Shown: positions 1 through 5,729 of the stretch, one piece after another
Layout: every line of letters begins with the position of its first letter
Position numbering within the stretch: position 1 is the stretch's first letter
NCBI GenBank assembly: GCA_017561285.1
Contig: JAFZDG010000014.1
Span: 1-7,878, forward strand
Length of the DNA stretch: 7,878 nucleotides
Source of the DNA: Bacteroidaceae bacterium
GTDB taxonomy: Bacteria; Bacteroidota; Bacteroidia; Bacteroidales; Barnesiellaceae_A
Direction: 5' to 3'
Notes under the pieces: generated by a model
Database searches by the model: none
Told to the model about the DNA's origin: nothing
Seen by the model: the letters and a program-made list of their open reading frames with translations, nothing else
Made by a program: the position numbers and the translations under genes

Positions 1-145
1 CACTCGCACTTCTATCTTCGATGCCAAAGCCGGTATCGCTCTCACCGACACATTTGTAAAAGTTGTATCTTGGTACGACAATGAGATTGGCTACTCAAAC
101 AAAGTACTCGACCTCATCGCTCATATGCACTCGGTAAACGGTTGA
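1..145 (+). CDS. gap: Glyceraldehyde-3-phosphate dehydrogenase, C-terminal fragment
   Basis: This is the last 47 residues of a type I GAPDH; the rest lies left of the window. The frame begins at base 2 (base 1 finishes a codon) and stops at TGA 143-145. The enzyme oxidises glyceraldehyde-3-phosphate to 1,3-bisphosphoglycerate with NAD+ in glycolysis, in the cytosol. Visible hallmarks are the FDAKAGIALTD segment and SWYDNEIGYSNKVLDLIAHM. In this family the Asn and the Tyr of WYDNExGYS line the NAD nicotinamide pocket, and both are present. The tail after the final helix (HSVNG) is a few residues long, as usual. The catalytic Cys and the NAD-binding domain are outside the window, so completeness cannot be judged. 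A strong terminator follows 23 bases after the stop, so the gene is not co-transcribed with the next one. Identification is very secure; NADP or NAD preference cannot be read from this part. Confidence 0.96.
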   Translation, partial: TRTSIFDAKAGIALTDTFVKVVSWYDNEIGYSNKVLDLIAHMHSVNG

Positions 146-168
146 TAAGAAGCCTAATAAAAACTATA

Positions 169-208
169 AGCGGTCCAACTTTCAGCGGAAGTTGGACCGC
201 TCTTTTTT
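169..208 (+). terminator. Intrinsic terminator of the GAPDH gene
   Basis: A perfect 12-bp stem (AGCGGTCCAACT at 169-180 with AGTTGGACCGCT at 190-201) encloses a 9-base loop. It is followed by C and six T (202-208). It ends the GAPDH transcript and separates it from the outer-membrane protein gene. Confidence 0.93.
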
Positions 209-316
209 AACAATAATACAACAATAAAACCATCATTAATAGCATTATACCATAACAAACAACCCAAATATTTAAAAAAAATATCAAAATTAGCTTTTTA
301 ATAGAAATAATATCAC

Positions 317-324
317 TATATTTG
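317..324 (+). promoter_or_regulatory. Probable Bacteroidetes -7 promoter element for the beta-barrel gene
   Basis: TATATTTG matches the Bacteroidetes -7 consensus TAnnTTTG. The -33 region, about 20 bases upstream (around 294-299, CTTTTT), is only T-rich and lacks a clean TTTG, so the match is one-sided. A transcript starting just downstream would carry an AT-rich leader of about 55-60 bases before the ATG at 389. The position between the GAPDH terminator and the only downstream gene supports the call. Confidence 0.6.
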
Positions 325-388
325 TCACCGAGAAAGAAACAACAATTTATAAACAATTACATTTACAAACCTTTAAAAAATCAACACA

Positions 389-1078
389 ATGAAAAACTTG
401 AAATTTTACATCCTGACAGCATTTGTAGCTCTGACAACAGCAGCCTTTGCACAAAAAGATTACAACACAATCTTTGTTTCTTACAGTAGCACCTTCTACA
501 ATTTCACAGAAGAAATAGCAATGGGAGCCGATGAAGAATCTGTTTTCAACAACACAGACGGTACCACCATCAGCTATTTGCACGCATTCAATGTAACAAA
601 GAAATTACCTCTTTACGTTGAAACAGGTCTTGAATGGAATATGGAGTTTTGGTCATACTCACAAAGCATTCTTTCTTCGTACAAATTCAATACCGACATA
701 ACCACTATGCGCCTCAATGTACCCCTCAATGTAGTTTACAAATTCCAAATAGGCGACTTTGCTATCAAACCATACACCGGTCTATACCTCAAATTCAACC
801 TTATGGGCGAAGCAAATATGTCAATCCGCGACATCGACGGCAAGGATATTTTAGAGCAAATACCCGGATACAGCAAAGAAGATGCACATGTAAACTTCTA
901 CGACAAAGAGAAAATGGGCGACGAGGTATGGAATGTATTCCAAGCAGGATGGCAAATAGGTGCCAAATTTGACTACCGTAACATTACCATCGGTGCCGGA
1001 TATGCCCTCGATTTTGTTAAAGTTACCCCCTATGCCAACACAAGCAACTTCCACGTAGGCATCGGTTACGTCTTCTAA
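389..1078 (+). CDS. Outer-membrane beta-barrel protein (porin-like, unknown function)
   Basis: This is a 229-residue secreted protein. Residues 1-21 form a classical signal peptide: Lys at 2 and 5, a hydrophobic core, and an AFA|Q signal peptidase I site. The mature part of about 208 residues shows alternating hydrophobic/polar strands typical of small transmembrane barrels, for example around residues 71-82, 105-118, 123-136 and 187-212. The chain ends in HVGIGYVF with a terminal Phe, the signal read by the BAM assembly machinery. The pattern fits the broad Bacteroidetes OMP_b-brl type (outer membrane protein beta-barrel domain); I cannot assign a substrate or a named gene. ATG at 389 is chosen because it directly precedes the signal peptide and follows an A-rich leader. 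The gene stands alone between two terminators with its own -7 element, so it is probably monocistronic. It could be a narrow channel, an adhesin-like barrel or a structural protein. Confidence 0.85.
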   Translation: MKNLKFYILTAFVALTTAAFAQKDYNTIFVSYSSTFYNFTEEIAMGADEESVFNNTDGTTISYLHAFNVTKKLPLYVETGLEWNMEFWSYSQSILSSYKFNTDITTMRLNVPLNVVYKFQIGDFAIKPYTGLYLKFNLMGEANMSIRDIDGKDILEQIPGYSKEDAHVNFYDKEKMGDEVWNVFQAGWQIGAKFDYRNITIGAGYALDFVKVTPYANTSNFHVGIGYVF

Positions 1079-1101
1079 CAAACCCTTAACAACACTGACA
1101 T

Positions 1102-1139
1102 AAAGGGCCTGCACCTCGGTGTAAGCCCTTTCTTTTTTT
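1102..1139 (+). terminator. Intrinsic terminator of the beta-barrel gene
   Basis: The outer stem AAAGGGC (1102-1108) pairs with GCCCTTT (1125-1131). An inner extension pairs CAC (1112-1114) with GTG (1119-1121) around a CTCG loop. A run of seven T follows at 1133-1139. It lies 23 bases after the stop codon. Confidence 0.9.
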
Positions 1140-1235
1140 CACAATACCCCACAAAAGAAGCAAACACTACCCAAAACACAATAAACCAGCCTCATTCTGC
1201 GTTTGTATTACATAAAACCTAATGACAACACTTCT

Positions 1236-2396
1236 ATGCACTTCTTCTACTTCAATAGTCGTATAGGCCGATACATATTCTTTATAGCAGCAATACTTCT
1301 TGTTGGCGGCTCACTATGGGTATCGAACAACCTGGTAAAAAAACTCGAACTCGAAGAGCGTAACAAAATGGAAATATGGGCCGCAGCCACCAGCGAATTG
1401 GCTTCGGGCGATGACTATAGCAACATAGACCTCATCCTCACCATCATACAGAGCAACACAACGATCCCGGTTATCGTAACCGATCACAACGAAATCATAC
1501 AATACTCCAACATTACCATCAATAGCACCGATACCTCGCACTACCTCACTCGCAAACTCGAGTCGATGCAACGAAACGGCTCGACCATCGATATAGACCT
1601 CGGCAATGGCGAAAAACAGACACTCTACTACGAAGATTCCGTTCTGCTGAAGCAACTATCCTACTACCCCTACATACAACTGCTGGTAATGATACTCTTT
1701 GCCCTCATAGCCTACATAGGCTTGGTAAGCGTGAAACGTGCCGAGCAAAACAAAGTATGGGTAGGACTATCGAAAGAGACAGCACACCAACTGGGCACAC
1801 CCATATCGTCGCTGATGGCTTGGATAGAATTTTTAAAGCTCAACGACAATATCGATCCGAGCATTGTAACCGATATGGACAAAGACGTAAAACGCCTTTC
1901 GACCATTGCCGAGCGATTCTCTAAGATAGGTTCTATTCCCGACAAAGAACTCATCTACATCAACGAACTACTCGAAGAGAGTTGCAACTATATGAGCACC
2001 CGCATATCGAGCCGCGTAAAACTCAACCTCAACCTGCCGCAAGATGCCGAAGGCAGTATGCTATGCCGCTCACTCATAGAGTGGGTAATAGAAAACCTTT
2101 GCAAAAACGCCGTAGACGCAATGGAAGGCGAAGGCCGGATAGACGTGACACTCAGCACCGACAACAAACACATATATATAGATGTGAGCGACACCGGCAA
2201 AGGCATAGCCCGAAGTGAATTTGAAAATATATTCAAGCCCGGATACACATCCAAAAAACGAGGTTGGGGACTCGGGCTCACACTTGCCAAGCGCATTATA
2301 GAAGAGTACCACAACGGACGCATATACATCAAAGAGTCGGAAATAGGCGTAGGCACAACCTTCCGCATAGAACTACCCAAGATAGCACAACAATAA
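1236..2396 (+). CDS. Orphan membrane sensor histidine kinase
   Basis: This is a two-component sensor kinase of 386 residues from ATG 1236. A TTG at 1203 would add 11 polar residues with no better leader, so ATG is preferred. In ATG numbering, TM1 is about 13-31, an extracytoplasmic segment of unrecognised fold spans about 32-143, and TM2 is about 144-165. The dimerisation helix follows, with the phospho-acceptor His184 in KETAHQLGTPISSL. The HATPase domain has an N box (ENLCKNAVD, about 286-294), G1 box DTGKG (319-323), an F-box-like IFKPGYTS and G2 box GWGLGL (343-348), so it should bind ATP. Residue +1 after the His is Gln, where the commonest HisKA form has Glu or Asp; Thr at +4 is kept. 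No response regulator is adjacent, so the partner is unknown. Ile codon ATA is frequent here (for example near 1260-1300) but rare in the ribosomal genes, consistent with low expression. A hairpin terminator follows. Confidence 0.93.
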   Translation: MHFFYFNSRIGRYIFFIAAILLVGGSLWVSNNLVKKLELEERNKMEIWAAATSELASGDDYSNIDLILTIIQSNTTIPVIVTDHNEIIQYSNITINSTDTSHYLTRKLESMQRNGSTIDIDLGNGEKQTLYYEDSVLLKQLSYYPYIQLLVMILFALIAYIGLVSVKRAEQNKVWVGLSKETAHQLGTPISSLMAWIEFLKLNDNIDPSIVTDMDKDVKRLSTIAERFSKIGSIPDKELIYINELLEESCNYMSTRISSRVKLNLNLPQDAEGSMLCRSLIEWVIENLCKNAVDAMEGEGRIDVTLSTDNKHIYIDVSDTGKGIARSEFENIFKPGYTSKKRGWGLGLTLAKRIIEEYHNGRIYIKESEIGVGTTFRIELPKIAQQ

Positions 2397-2414
2397 CCCA
2401 CACAAACCACAAGA

Positions 2415-2448
2415 CTTGCGAGGCCAATAGTGCCTCGCAAGCCATTTT
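2415..2448 (+). terminator. Probable terminator of the histidine kinase gene
   Basis: A perfect 10-bp stem (CTTGCGAGGC 2415-2424 with GCCTCGCAAG 2432-2441) has a 7-base loop. Only four T follow, at 2445-2448 after CCA, so termination may be partial. It lies 18 bases after the kinase stop and ahead of the strong rplM promoter. Confidence 0.7.
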
Positions 2449-2491
2449 GAGGCAAACTCGCTTATAGCCAACGAAAAAAGATTAAAAAATA

Positions 2492-2523
2492 TTTGTCTCA
2501 TAAAATAAAAAGCACTACCTTTG
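2492..2523 (+). promoter_or_regulatory. Promoter of the rplM-rpsI-rpsB-tsf operon
   Basis: The -33 box TTTG (2492-2495), a 20-bp spacer and the -7 box TACCTTTG (2516-2523) match the Bacteroidetes sigma-70-type (sigma-ABfr) consensus TTTG-N19-21-TAnnTTTG completely. Transcription should start a few bases downstream, near 2530, giving an unusually long leader of about 105 bases before rplM. Confidence 0.92.
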
Positions 2524-2530
2524 CAGTCCG

Positions 2531-2591
2531 ATTATTAGCCAAATAAGAGAAATTTGCGAACAAATTATCGTTCCTTGGCCGGGAATATAAT
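2531..2591 (+). promoter_or_regulatory. Structured 5' leader of rplM (candidate L13 autoregulatory element)
   Basis: Three nested pairings are visible in the leader. ATTAT (2531-2535) pairs with ATAAT (2587-2591), GCCAA (2538-2542) with TTGGC (2575-2579), and AATTTG (2551-2556) with CAAATT (2561-2566) around a CGAA tetraloop. A small TGC/GCA hairpin with a GTGA (GNRA-type) loop follows at 2591-2600. L13 is known to repress its own operon in E. coli, and an L13 leader is described in Firmicutes. That this leader does the same is inference. The outer, AT-only pairing is weak. Confidence 0.45.
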
Positions 2592-2634
2592 GCGTGAGCA
2601 CTATTAAGTAACTAATTTTAAAAACTTTAAAGCA

Positions 2635-3090
2635 GTGAACACTTTAAGTTATAAGACAGTATCAGCTAACAAGGCAACTGTAACCAAAGAGTGGGTTGTA
2701 GTAGATGCTACAGACCAAGTATTGGGCCGCCTTGCAAGTAAAGTCGCAAAAATTTTGCGTGGCAAATACAAACCCAACTACACTCCCCACGTAGATTGCG
2801 GTGACAACGTAATCATCATCAACGCCGACAAGATCATCCTCACAGGCAAGAAGATGACTGACAAAGAGTACATCGACTACACAGGCTATCCCGGTGGTCA
2901 ACGTTTCAAAACACCCGCCGACTTGATGGCTAAAGGTGCCGATCGTCTCGTACTCCGTGTAGTAAAAGGTATGCTCCCCAAAAACAAATTGGGTGCTCAA
3001 TTGTTGCGCAACCTCCGCGTATATGGTGGTGCCGAGCACGAGCAAGCCGCTCAAAATCCCCGAATCATAGATATTAACCTCTACAAGTAA
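2635..3090 (+). CDS. rplM: 50S ribosomal protein L13 (uL13)
   Basis: L13 binds 23S rRNA early in assembly of the large ribosomal subunit. The 151-residue product shows the family core: EWVVVDATDQVLGRLASKVAKILRGK, TPHVDCGDNVIIINADKI, LTGKK, YTGYPGGQ, VVKGMLPKN and LRVYGGAEHEQAAQNP. The length is slightly above E. coli L13 (142 residues) because of an N-terminal MNTLSYKTVSANKATVTK segment, the kind of N-terminus I recall from Bacteroides L13. The start is GTG at 2635. No in-frame ATG precedes the conserved N-terminus, and the bases before it are A-rich, not Shine-Dalgarno-like. It is the first gene of the operon, 7 bases ahead of rpsI, under a consensus promoter and a structured leader. Identification is certain. 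Confidence 0.98.
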   Translation: MNTLSYKTVSANKATVTKEWVVVDATDQVLGRLASKVAKILRGKYKPNYTPHVDCGDNVIIINADKIILTGKKMTDKEYIDYTGYPGGQRFKTPADLMAKGADRLVLRVVKGMLPKNKLGAQLLRNLRVYGGAEHEQAAQNPRIIDINLYK

Positions 3091-3097
3091 TTAATAT

Positions 3098-3490
3098 ATG
3101 TATCTTCTCGAAAAAGCTGTAGTAGGCCGTCGTAAAGCAGCCGTAGCTCGCGTATTCATCAAAGAGGGTAATGGTACAATCACCATCAACAAACGCGACT
3201 TGACAAATTACTTCCCCTCGTCAATACTGCAATTTGTTGTTAAACAACCCCTCACTACACTCGGTGTAGCTGAGAAATATGATATCTTGGTAAACCTTCA
3301 AGGTGGTGGCTACAAAGGCCAAGCTGAGGCTCTCCGTCTCGGTATCGCCCGTGCATTGGTTGCCTTGAACCCCGACGACAAAGCCGTTCTCCGTCGCGAA
3401 GGCTTCATGACTCGTGACCCCCGTGCCGTTGAGCGTAAGAAACCCGGTCGTCCCAAAGCTCGTAAACGCTTCCAATTCAGCAAACGTTAA
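3098..3490 (+). CDS. rpsI: 30S ribosomal protein S9 (uS9)
   Basis: S9 sits in the head of the small subunit; its basic C-terminal tail reaches the P site and contacts the anticodon stem of the bound tRNA. The 130-residue product carries the family signatures GRRKAAVARVF, ITINKRDL, VNLQGGGYKGQAEALRLGIARAL, GFMTRDPRAVERKKPGRPKARK and the invariant end FQFSKR. ATG 3098 lies 7 bases after the rplM stop, so the two are co-transcribed and possibly translationally coupled, as L13 and S9 are in most bacteria. The first few residues (MYLLEKAVV) before GRRK are the only variable part. Identification is certain. Confidence 0.98.
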   Translation: MYLLEKAVVGRRKAAVARVFIKEGNGTITINKRDLTNYFPSSILQFVVKQPLTTLGVAEKYDILVNLQGGGYKGQAEALRLGIARALVALNPDDKAVLRREGFMTRDPRAVERKKPGRPKARKRFQFSKR

Positions 3491-3494
3491 TCTA

Positions 3495-3591
3495 TTTGTA
3501 AGCTTCGAGCAACAAGTAAACCGACGTTTAGTATCCAAATCGTTGCGACTTGGCAGGCTGCATAACAACGCCGCTTAACTACCCAACGATT
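3495..3591 (+). promoter_or_regulatory. Structured intercistronic leader of rpsB (candidate regulatory RNA)
   Basis: The 140-base gap between rpsI and rpsB holds three nearly adjacent hairpins. The first is 3495-3516: TTTGT with ACAAG, plus inner GCT/AGC with loop TCG. The second is 3517-3530: TAAAC/GTTTA with loop CGAC. The third is 3535-3553: CCAAATCG/CGACTTGG with one A-C mismatch and loop TTG. A long-range 8-bp pairing, AATCGTTG (3538-3545) with CAACGATT (3584-3591), shares bases with the third hairpin, so the two exclude each other. S2 is known to repress rpsB-tsf in E. coli through its leader; a similar role here is inference. No T tract follows, so this is not a plain terminator. Confidence 0.45.
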
Positions 3592-3630
3592 GTAAAAGTA
3601 GAATGTAAACGAAAAAAATAAAAAAGAAAA

Positions 3631-4446
3631 ATGGCTCTTACATCATTTGAACAACTCCTTGAGGCAGGTGTACACTTTGGTCACCTCACAAGAAAATGGA
3701 ATCCCGCTATGGCTCCCTACATCTTTATGGAGCGCAACGGTATCCACATCATCGACTTGTATAAAACAGTAGCAAAAATCGACGAGGCTGCCGCAGCCCT
3801 CAAGTCGATTGCAAAATCGGGCAAAAAAGTACTTTTTGTTGCTACTAAAAAACAGGCTAAGCAAGTTATTGCCGACAAAGCCACTGCCATCAACATGCCC
3901 TATGTTATCGAGCGCTGGCCCGGTGGTATGCTCACCAACTTCCCCACTATCCGCAAGGCTGTGAAGAAGATGACCACCATCGACAAGATGACCAAAGACG
4001 GAACTTTCGACAACCTCTCAAAACGCGAAAAGCTCCAAATCACTCGCCAACGTGCAAAACTCGAAAAGACTCTCGGTAGCATCGCCGACTTGAACCGTCT
4101 TCCCGCCGCTTTGTTCGTTGTTGACGTTCTCAAAGAGCACATTGCTGTTCGCGAGGCCAATCGTCTTGGTATCCCCGTATTTGCTATGGTAGATACTAAC
4201 TCTGATCCTTCAAATATCGACTTCGTAATCCCCGCCAACGATGACGCTTCAAAATCTATCGAGGTAATCCTCGATGCACTCTGCGGTGCAATGGCCGAAG
4301 GTATCGAAGAGCGTAAGATCGAGAAACTCGACGAGACTCCCGCCGAAGAGGCTGCAGCACCCAAGCGCGAACGCAAAGCTCGCATCGCTCGCCGCAAAGC
4401 CGACGACGAACCCGTAGCTGAGAAAACCGCCGAAAGCGAAGAATAA
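3631..4446 (+). CDS. rpsB: 30S ribosomal protein S2 (uS2)
   Basis: S2 joins the small subunit late and helps seat S1 at the mRNA exit side. The 271-residue product has the expected core: LLEAGVHFGHLTRKWNPAMAPYIF, NGIHIIDLYKT, VLFVATKKQAK, RWPGGMLTNFPTIRK, LGSIADLNRLPAALFVVDVLKEHIAVREANRLGIPVFAMVDTNSDPSNIDFVIPANDDASKS is spread over about residues 147-211. After the core, about residues 228-271 form a charged tail rich in Glu, Ala, Lys and Arg, making it longer than E. coli S2 (241 residues). Such tails vary between lineages and are probably disordered. ATG 3631 follows a very A-rich stretch (3610-3630), the usual initiation context in Bacteroidetes. It lies 140 bases after rpsI and 94 bases before tsf, with structured RNA in both gaps. 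Confidence 0.98.
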   Translation: MALTSFEQLLEAGVHFGHLTRKWNPAMAPYIFMERNGIHIIDLYKTVAKIDEAAAALKSIAKSGKKVLFVATKKQAKQVIADKATAINMPYVIERWPGGMLTNFPTIRKAVKKMTTIDKMTKDGTFDNLSKREKLQITRQRAKLEKTLGSIADLNRLPAALFVVDVLKEHIAVREANRLGIPVFAMVDTNSDPSNIDFVIPANDDASKSIEVILDALCGAMAEGIEERKIEKLDETPAEEAAAPKRERKARIARRKADDEPVAEKTAESEE

Positions 4447-4457
4447 TAATTCTCACA

Positions 4458-4505
4458 ACAAAGAGCGAGCCTTCTTCTCACAACAAGGCGCGCTCTTTGT
4501 CTTTT
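4458..4505 (+). terminator. Terminator-like hairpin (probable attenuator) between rpsB and tsf
   Basis: A perfect 10-bp stem (ACAAAGAGCG 4458-4467 with CGCTCTTTGT 4491-4500) continues after one A-G mismatch into GCCTT (4469-4473) with AAGGC (4485-4489). A short T tract, CTTTT, follows at 4501-4505. I see no promoter between it and tsf, so tsf must be reached by read-through. That makes this an attenuator or RNA-stability element, not an absolute stop. Confidence 0.75.
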
Positions 4506-4540
4506 ATGACATAAGTATTAACTACTAAAAACATACAACT

Positions 4541-5530
4541 ATGGCAGTAACAATGGCAGATATCAGCAAGCTCCGCTCACTTACCGGCGCTGGTATGATG
4601 GACTGCAAAAAAGCATTACAAGAAGCTGACGGCGATATCGAAGCCGCAAAAGAAATAATCCGTAAAAAAGGTCAAGCCGTAGCTGCAAAACGCGAAGACC
4701 GCGAAGCAGCCGAAGGTTGCGTTCTCGCTAAAGCTAACGGTGGCTATGCAGCTATCGTTGCCTTGAAGTGCGAGACTGACTTCGTTGCAAACAACGAGTC
4801 TTTCGTGGCTTTGACAAACCGCATCCTCAACGCTGTTATGGAGGCTAAACCCAAAACTCGTGAGGAAGTTCTCGCTCTTACTATCGACGGTGTAGAGATT
4901 GCTACTCTCATCACCGACGAAATTGGTAAAACAGGTGAGAAGATGGAACTCGGTGACTTCAACTTTATCGAGGCCGATCACACTGTAGTTTACAACCACC
5001 AAAACAAAAACCAACTCTGCGCTATCGTAGGTCTTAACAAAGCCAACGACGAAGCCGGCAAACGCGTTGCTATGCAAATCGCTGCTATGAACCCCATCGC
5101 TATCGATGAGGATGGTGTTTCTGAGGAAATCAAAAACGCTGAGATCGCAGTTGCTATCGAGAAAACTAAAGCAGAGCAAGTACAAAAGGCTGTTGAGGTT
5201 GCCCTCAAGAAAGCCGGTATCAACCCTGCTCACGTTGACTCTGAAGACCACATGGAGAGCAACATGGCCAAAGGTTGGATCACTGCAGAGGAAGTTGCTA
5301 AAGCTAAAGAAATCATCGCTACAGTATCGGCTGAGAAAGCTGCAAACCTCCCCGAGGCTATGATTCAAAACATCGCCAAAGGTCGTCTTGGCAAATTCTT
5401 GAAAGAAGTTTGCTTGCTCAACCAAGAGGACATCATGGATGCCAAGAAAACTGTTCGCGACGTACTCAAAGAGATGGATGCCGACTTGAAAGTTGTTGCT
5501 TTCAAACGCTTCACTCTCCGCGCAGAATAA
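4541..5530 (+). CDS. tsf: Translation elongation factor Ts
   Basis: EF-Ts is the guanine-nucleotide exchange factor that strips GDP from EF-Tu in the cytosol. The 329-residue product starts with the UBA-like domain (ISKLRSLTGAGMMDCKKALQEADGDIEAA, about 8-36). It then carries the exchange motif CETDFVANNESF, with Asp80 and Phe81 falling at the same positions as the residues that act on EF-Tu in E. coli. A long dimerisation/core region follows, with GKRVAMQIAAMNP (about 173-185), and a C-terminal helical section ends in KRFTLRAE. The length is longer than E. coli EF-Ts (283 residues) but close to other Bacteroidetes proteins as I recall them. ATG 4541 gives MAVTMADISKLR; a second in-frame ATG at 4553 is possible but less typical. 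It closes the operon and is followed by a strong terminator. Pairing with rpsB is near-universal in bacteria. Confidence 0.98.
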   Translation: MAVTMADISKLRSLTGAGMMDCKKALQEADGDIEAAKEIIRKKGQAVAAKREDREAAEGCVLAKANGGYAAIVALKCETDFVANNESFVALTNRILNAVMEAKPKTREEVLALTIDGVEIATLITDEIGKTGEKMELGDFNFIEADHTVVYNHQNKNQLCAIVGLNKANDEAGKRVAMQIAAMNPIAIDEDGVSEEIKNAEIAVAIEKTKAEQVQKAVEVALKKAGINPAHVDSEDHMESNMAKGWITAEEVAKAKEIIATVSAEKAANLPEAMIQNIAKGRLGKFLKEVCLLNQEDIMDAKKTVRDVLKEMDADLKVVAFKRFTLRAE

Positions 5531-5552
5531 TCTATCATCTCATAAAGCGCAT

Positions 5553-5583
5553 AGGGCTGTTTCCACCGGGAACAGCCCTTTTT
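5553..5583 (+). terminator. Terminator of the rplM-tsf operon
   Basis: A 12-bp stem with one G-T wobble (5553-5564 with 5568-5579, core AGGGCTGTT/AACAGCCCT) has an ACC loop and a T tract at 5579-5583. It begins 22 bases after the tsf stop. Confidence 0.94.
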
Positions 5584-5666
5584 CATTTTAAAGCTCAACA
5601 AACACCCGACAACAAAGGAAGCCGCACCACCCTTGAAACATATACAGGAGGAAAGCTCATTGAAAC

Positions 5667-5707
5667 AAAAACATCCGAGGCAAAGCAATGCACTCGGATG
5701 TTTTTTT
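5667..5707. terminator. Bidirectional terminator between convergent tsf and glmS
   Basis: CATCCGAG (5672-5679) pairs with CTCGGATG (5693-5700). The stem is flanked by five A on the left (5667-5671) and seven T on the right (5701-5707), so it has a U tract in either transcript. An inner GCA/TGC (5680-5682/5689-5691) extends the stem past a bulged A. It lies 22 bases past the glmS stop and backs up the tsf terminator. Confidence 0.9.
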
Positions 5708-5729
5708 GTATCTCTAAGCCTACAGACTT

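Noticed and set aside
1198..1205. TGCGTTTG as a -7 promoter element for the histidine kinase.
   Set aside because: It has one mismatch to TAnnTTTG and no -33 TTTG at the right distance. The kinase promoter stays unidentified, though this is the best candidate seen.
1203..1235. An upstream TTG start that would lengthen the histidine kinase by 11 residues.
   Set aside because: The extension is polar and unconserved-looking, TTG is a rare start, and ATG 1236 leads straight into the first membrane segment.
3491..3498. TCTATTTG after rpsI as an internal promoter for rpsB.
   Set aside because: It has one mismatch to the -7 consensus and no TTTG box about 20 bases upstream; it is better explained as part of the first leader hairpin.
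4616..5425. A 269-codon open frame on the minus strand inside tsf.
   Set aside because: The translation is Phe/Ser/Val-rich noise from reversed tsf codons, with no promoter or motif; tsf itself is intact.
5646..5651. AGGAGG as a Shine-Dalgarno site for a small gene between tsf and glmS.
   Set aside because: No start codon with an open frame follows, the region is enclosed by terminators, and Bacteroidetes seldom use Shine-Dalgarno sites.
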